A stretch of 64,000 nt of DNA from Psychroserpens sp. SPM9 (GTDB taxonomy: Bacteria > Bacteroidota > Bacteroidia > Flavobacteriales > Flavobacteriaceae), in the NCBI RefSeq assembly GCF_025153525.1, contig NZ_JANZNR010000001.1, forward strand, positions 62,001 through 126,000, written 5' to 3'. The notes under the pieces were generated by a model, which was not told the origin of the DNA, ran no database searches, and saw only the letters and a program-made list of their open reading frames with translations. This document shows positions 60,476-64,000 of the stretch, piece after piece; positions within the stretch are counted from its first letter, which is position 1, and every line of letters starts with the position of its first letter. The position numbers were made by a program, and so were the translations under genes.

Positions 60476-62562
60476 TTTTCACTAAGGTCTTGAACTCTAA
60501 ACGCTCGTACGACTTCTAAAAATTCTTTTGCATTTTGAATGTATGCCTCTGCAAACTTTTCGGTAGGTGCATGTACTTTAATTTGATAAATCACATCTGA
60601 AAATGACAGACCTAAATTCACTTTTTTAGTAGCAACAAAACCGTCGTCAAATTGTTTGATTATTGCTGCCTGAGAATTGGTTGTAACACCTTCAGATAGT
60701 AAAACAGCTTTGGCAGAATTCACCATAGAACTGTAAGCATAATAAATGGCACTTGAGTAAACTTTATTAGAAAATGCTTGCTTTGCAGCATCTATTTTCT
60801 CTTCGCTTTCTAAAAACAATGTCGCAATAAGATCTATAACAACACCAGCACATTCACCAATTCCGATAGCTTTGACATAAGCCGTTTCGCTACCCCAATC
60901 TATAAAGTCCTCTTGTGTTAGATTTTCTATACTGGACAAATCAGTCAGGAGCTCGTAGAAGTATTTTTCGCCTTTTTCAGCATAGTAATCTTCGAACTTT
61001 TTATGGCTGGCAAATTGCTCATAATCATTGAGAATTCTGCGTAAGGCTTCCGGACCTCTTTTACTTGGCACTTTAACCACTTTGTCGGCAAAAACACCAT
61101 GTCCGTTCCCTTTATTACCACCACCCAATAAAACCTGAAGTGCTGGCAGAACTAATTTATCTTTGGTACGAATAGACATCCCTTGAAAGCCTATGTTTGC
61201 CATATTATGTTGCCCGCATGCATTCATACAGCCACTAATTTTAATGACTAAATCGTCGTTGTTTAAATAGTGAGGATATTCCGTTTTTATGATGCGCTCT
61301 AGCTCTTCGGCAATTCCTGTACTACTTGCGATTCCAAGGTTACAAGTATCGGTTCCTGGGCAAGCTGTGATGTCAACGGCTTTATTATAGCCCAATTCTG
61401 TAAAGCCAAGTTTTTTTAATTCGGTATAAAACAGAGGCAGTAAATCTATTTTTACAAACGGGATCAAAATATTTTGACGTAAGGTCAATCTAATTTCACC
61501 AGCAGCGTATTGATCTACCAGATCTGACAATAATCTCGCCTTGTCTGTATAGAAATCGCCGAGTAACACTTTGATTCCTATGGCTACGTATCCGTTTTGT
61601 TTTTGCGGAATGGTATTCGTTTCTTTCCATAATTCGAAATCAGATGGATCATCAATATCTATGTTTGGAGCACTAACCGACACTGGCGTTGAAGTCTGAT
61701 AAGCTTCAGCATCAATGGCAACCGACTTAAATTCAATGGCGTTTTGTTCCGCTTCTACTAAAGTTTTAAAAGCCTCTAAACCTATGGATTTAATTAAGAA
61801 TTTTAATCTGGCTTTCGCTCTACTTTTTCGTTCGCCATGCCGATCAAAAATTCTTAAAACACCTTCCATCACAGGAATAATCTTATCACTAGGTAAAAAT
61901 TCATATAAAACATCAGCATGTCTGGGCTGAGATCCTAAACCACCTCCTAACATGACTTTAAAGCCTCTTTCTTCATTTTTGATTTTAGCAATAAAGCCCA
62001 AATCATGCATGTAAGAAAGTCCGGTATCTTCATCTGAAGCAGAGAAAGACACTTTAAACTTTCGGCCCATTTCCTGACAAATCGGATTACGCAAAAAGAA
62101 ACGAAATAAGGCATCGGCATATGGTGACACATCAAAAGGCTCGTTAACATCGATGCCAGCAGTTTCACTTGCGGTTACATTACGAACCGTATTGCCACAG
62201 GCCTCTCTTAAAGTTACCTGATCACGTTCTAATTCGGCCCAAAGTTGTGGTGTACGATCTAAATCGACATAATGAATTTGAATATCCTGTCGAGTGGTAA
62301 TATGTAAGCGTCCGCGAGAGTACTCATCAGAAACATCTGCAATTCTTCGCAATTGATTGCTTAGAACCTTACCATAAGGCAACTTGATGCGAATCATTTG
62401 CACACCTTGTTGTCGTTGCCCATACACACCTCTTGCCAATCGAAGACTTCTAAACTTTTCTTCATCGATTTTACCATTATGAAACAGCTCAATTTTGTGA
62501 GCTAGTTCGATAATATCTTTCTCAACAACAGGGTTTTCTATTTCGGTTCTAAAACTTTGCAT
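60472..62562 (-). CDS. cysI: Sulfite/nitrite reductase hemoprotein with C-terminal HEPN domain
   Basis: A 696-residue siroheme/[4Fe-4S] reductase. The cluster-siroheme ligands are ACPGTDTC (CX5C) and SGCMNACGQH (CX3C). Duplicated ferredoxin-like domains carry YGQRQQGVQMIRIKLPYG and ITTRQDIQIHY. After residue ~565 it continues with a ~130-residue helical HEPN domain (AKQAFSNKVYSSAIYYAYSSMVNSAKAVLLSEG). The RxxxxH RNase motif is not seen, so the domain is probably for binding or regulation. Six-electron reduction of sulfite to sulfide is the likely reaction, given cysH next to it. Confidence 0.92.
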   Translation of the reverse strand: MQSFRTEIENPVVEKDIIELAHKIELFHNGKIDEEKFRSLRLARGVYGQRQQGVQMIRIKLPYGKVLSNQLRRIADVSDEYSRGRLHITTRQDIQIHYVDLDRTPQLWAELERDQVTLREACGNTVRNVTASETAGIDVNEPFDVSPYADALFRFFLRNPICQEMGRKFKVSFSASDEDTGLSYMHDLGFIAKIKNEERGFKVMLGGGLGSQPRHADVLYEFLPSDKIIPVMEGVLRIFDRHGERKSRAKARLKFLIKSIGLEAFKTLVEAEQNAIEFKSVAIDAEAYQTSTPVSVSAPNIDIDDPSDFELWKETNTIPQKQNGYVAIGIKVLLGDFYTDKARLLSDLVDQYAAGEIRLTLRQNILIPFVKIDLLPLFYTELKKLGFTELGYNKAVDITACPGTDTCNLGIASSTGIAEELERIIKTEYPHYLNNDDLVIKISGCMNACGQHNMANIGFQGMSIRTKDKLVLPALQVLLGGGNKGNGHGVFADKVVKVPSKRGPEALRRILNDYEQFASHKKFEDYYAEKGEKYFYELLTDLSSIENLTQEDFIDWGSETAYVKAIGIGECAGVVIDLIATLFLESEEKIDAAKQAFSNKVYSSAIYYAYSSMVNSAKAVLLSEGVTTNSQAAIIKQFDDGFVATKKVNLGLSFSDVIYQIKVHAPTEKFAEAYIQNAKEFLEVVRAFRVQDLSEK

Positions 62563-62571
62563 ACCACTAAT

Positions 62572-63192
62572 TTATTGGAGATGAATCCCACACTCTCTAT
62601 TTTTCAAGGCTTTTATTGGGTCAAAATAACTATGATTTTTAGGTAAATTATGTGCTTCTAAATAATTGTCTAAATCATAGTCGGTCCAGTAATAAAACGG
62701 ACTGATTTTTAAAATTCCGTCTTTGCTATAACTTAAAATGTCTTTTTTATTTCTCAACTCGGTTTGGCGTACTCTAATATTTGTAAACCATAAATCTGGT
62801 TGATGTTCTTGTAAAGCACGCCTGAAAGGTTCTAGTTTTACAACTTCTGAAAACTGCGCATGATTATCGTCTTCCAAACTAGGTAAACCAATAGTGGCAT
62901 CAATATCTTCTTTACTCATTAAAGATTGATACTGATGTATATTCAAATCATATTGATCAATCAAGTGAGCAGCATGTTTGTAGGTATCTGGCGAATTATA
63001 TAAGGTATCACACCAAACCACTTTTATCGCCTTATCATGCTTGCTCATAGTACTGAGCAAAATAGCAGAATACACCCCAAAACTTGTGGTTACGATTCTG
63101 TTTTCTGAAAGCGTTAAAGCCCATTTAATAATGTCGTCGGGCGTTTTATCTCTTAGCGACTTATTTAAAATTTCTAGATCTAAGTGTTTCAT
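62572..63192 (-). CDS. cysH: Phosphoadenylyl-sulfate reductase
   Basis: About 206 residues, reducing PAPS (or APS) to sulfite. The start is set at 63192, giving an ATGA overlap with the DUF2061 stop; an upstream in-frame Met at 63201 is possible. VTTSFGVYSAILL binds the nucleotide, and the catalytic Cys is in RECGIHLQ at the C-terminus. The Cys pairs that hold a [4Fe-4S] cluster in APS reductases are absent (SEVVKLEPFRRAL at that place), so the PAPS-type is favoured. ATP sulfurylase genes are not adjacent. Confidence 0.92.
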   Translation of the reverse strand: MKHLDLEILNKSLRDKTPDDIIKWALTLSENRIVTTSFGVYSAILLSTMSKHDKAIKVVWCDTLYNSPDTYKHAAHLIDQYDLNIHQYQSLMSKEDIDATIGLPSLEDDNHAQFSEVVKLEPFRRALQEHQPDLWFTNIRVRQTELRNKKDILSYSKDGILKISPFYYWTDYDLDNYLEAHNLPKNHSYFDPIKALKNRECGIHLQ

Positions 63193-63449
63193 TTTCCCCA
63201 TGTTATTTTATTCCATGTACGTTCATGAACATAGTACAACACTAATTTTGAAACCAACTCTATAAAGCCAATTGAAAATGCCAACGCCAAGGTGCCTGTA
63301 ATGATATAGGAAATCACGACTGTTGAAAGTGTTCCTAAGGCTCTCCAGCTTATAGTTTTAGCTAAAGTTCGTTTTATTTTTTCTCCAGAACCAATGTCTT
63401 CAATCTGGTTCTTATTTACAATTTCAGTGTTTTGTATGACTGTACTCAT
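63189..63449 (-). CDS. DUF2061 small membrane protein
   Basis: An 86-residue protein with two hydrophobic segments (LGTLSTVVISYIITGTLALAFSIGFIELVSKLVLYYVHE). DUF2061 signature: RTLAKTISWRALGTLST and YVHERTWNKI. Often found with sulfate assimilation genes in Bacteroidota; possibly a transport or membrane-anchoring partner, not proven. First gene of the sulfur operon, overlapping cysH. Confidence 0.85.
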   Translation of the reverse strand: MSTVIQNTEIVNKNQIEDIGSGEKIKRTLAKTISWRALGTLSTVVISYIITGTLALAFSIGFIELVSKLVLYYVHERTWNKITWGK

Positions 63450-63476
63450 TAGTAATTTATTTATTATTATAATTAC

Positions 63477-63493
63477 CCTATCGACTTAGTAGG
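63477..63493 (-). promoter_or_regulatory. Candidate Rrf2 operator before the sulfur operon
   Basis: CCTATCGACTTAGTAGG is an imperfect inverted repeat 28 bp upstream of the DUF2061 gene and 10 bp downstream of a -7 box, where a repressor would cover the start of transcription. Confidence 0.4.
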
Positions 63494-63502
63494 ATATTAT
63501 TA

Positions 63503-63510
63503 CAAACCTA
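63503..63510 (-). promoter_or_regulatory. -7 box for the sulfur operon
   Basis: TAGGTTTG on the minus strand fits TAnnTTTG, 53 bp before the DUF2061 start codon. Confidence 0.5.
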
Positions 63511-63574
63511 TAGTATATTATTTAAAAAACTAGTGTTAATCTGTTAAAAATTCTTGGTTTTTGTTGCGAATATG

Positions 63575-63985
63575 CTAATTCGCAAGATCTGCTAATGTGG
63601 TATTTCTGAACACTTTAAGTGAATTATCTCGTATCTGAATCATTAGTCGATGTACAGCACATGTACCTTCATCGGGACAATCATCACATTTTTCATAATA
63701 GTTTAAACTCACACATGGCACCATCGCAATCGGCCCTTCTAAAACCCGCATTACTAAAGTCATAGGCACATCTTTGGGGTCTTTAAGTAAATAATAACCG
63801 CCTCCTAAGCCTTTTTTTGATCCTAAAATGCCGTTCTTTTTAAGTGTTAACAATATACTCTCTAAAAATTTCACCGAAATATTTTCACTTTTTGAAATCG
63901 TAGCAATCTGAACAGGCTTCCGACTATTTTGTCTCGCCAAAAAAGTTAGTGCTTTGATACCGTATTTTGTTTTCTTTGAAAGCAT
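63575..63985 (-). CDS. Rrf2 family transcriptional regulator
   Basis: A 136-residue winged-helix regulator, likely of the sulfur operon. N-terminal HTH (KTKYGIKALTFLARQNSRKPVQIATISKSENISVKFLESILLTLKKNGIL) and GSKKGLGGGYYLLKDP wing. Four cysteines in PCVSLNYYEKCDDCPDEGTC could hold an Fe-S cluster (IscR-like) or sense thiols. It lies 125 bp upstream of the sulfur operon in the same direction, with a candidate operator between. Gene complete; only 15 bp of its upstream region are visible. Confidence 0.92.
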   Translation of the reverse strand: MLSKKTKYGIKALTFLARQNSRKPVQIATISKSENISVKFLESILLTLKKNGILGSKKGLGGGYYLLKDPKDVPMTLVMRVLEGPIAMVPCVSLNYYEKCDDCPDEGTCAVHRLMIQIRDNSLKVFRNTTLADLAN

Positions 63986-64000
63986 ATGTCCAAAGATACT

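Overview
The window is chromosomal DNA from an AT-rich, gliding member of the Flavobacteriaceae (Bacteroidota). The evidence is the gliding genes gldA, gldB and gldC, a protein with a type IX secretion (T9SS) C-terminal sorting domain, Bacteroidota -7 promoter boxes (TAnnTTTG), A-rich leaders instead of Shine-Dalgarno sites, fused E1 alpha/beta and DAHP synthase/chorismate mutase proteins, and flavobacterial families such as DUF3857, DUF4230 and DUF4136. No rRNA, tRNA, CRISPR array, prophage or intact transposase was seen.

Layout. 0-4.6 kb: the end of urocanate hydratase, a DUF4136 lipoprotein, a SulP transporter and a small secreted protein. 4.6-22.1 kb: a leftward phenylacetate catabolic cluster (TetR regulator, paaE, A, B, C, D, G, H, I, J, Z, an enoyl-CoA hydratase, paaY) that runs on into a 2-oxoacid dehydrogenase E2 and fused E1. 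Almost every gap holds short palindromic repeats. One gap holds a decayed GIY-YIG gene, and another a 192-bp direct duplication. A perfect 20-bp palindrome before paaE has a near-copy before the E2 gene, suggesting one TetR regulon. No phenylacetate-CoA ligase is present, so the dehydrogenase may supply phenylacetyl-CoA from phenylpyruvate (inference).

22.1-30.7 kb: a rhodanese, a DUF4230 protein, gldC-gldB divergent from nadE, an atypical response regulator (Asp to Glu at the phosphoacceptor site), dnaG with a degenerate zinc site, and a sigma factor / membrane protein / outer-membrane barrel operon. 30.9-45.6 kb: an arylsulfotransferase-like lipoprotein, polyprenyl synthase, a T9SS cargo protein, rlmN, queA, aroA, a MazG-like protein, two DUF3857 proteins (one with its transglutaminase triad lost), a YdjM-like membrane protein, dtd and rsgA.

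45.6-49.7 kb: a Phe/Tyr biosynthesis operon (pheA, aminotransferase, tyrA, DAHP synthase/chorismate mutase) preceded by a 25-codon leader peptide packed with Tyr, Trp and Phe codons and then a terminator. This is a complete-looking ribosome-mediated attenuator. 49.8-52.6 kb: gldA, a GIN-domain lipoprotein and a PagL-like lipid A deacylase. 52.6-57.7 kb: a SAM-I riboswitch, split metH, a 30-codon membrane ORF and metF. 57.7-64 kb: sulfite and PAPS reduction with siroheme synthesis (cysH, a cysI-HEPN fusion, cobA, a CysG N-domain protein, ferredoxin/flavodoxin-NADP reductase, rhodanese), with a DUF2061 protein and an Rrf2 regulator upstream.

Three aspects of aromatic and sulfur amino acid metabolism sit in one window, each with its own visible control: a TetR operator (Phe catabolism), an attenuator (Phe/Tyr synthesis), and a riboswitch plus a likely Rrf2 site (Met/Cys synthesis). 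A dispersed element of about 75-120 bp with covarying stems occurs four times and may be a structured RNA or a mobile repeat.
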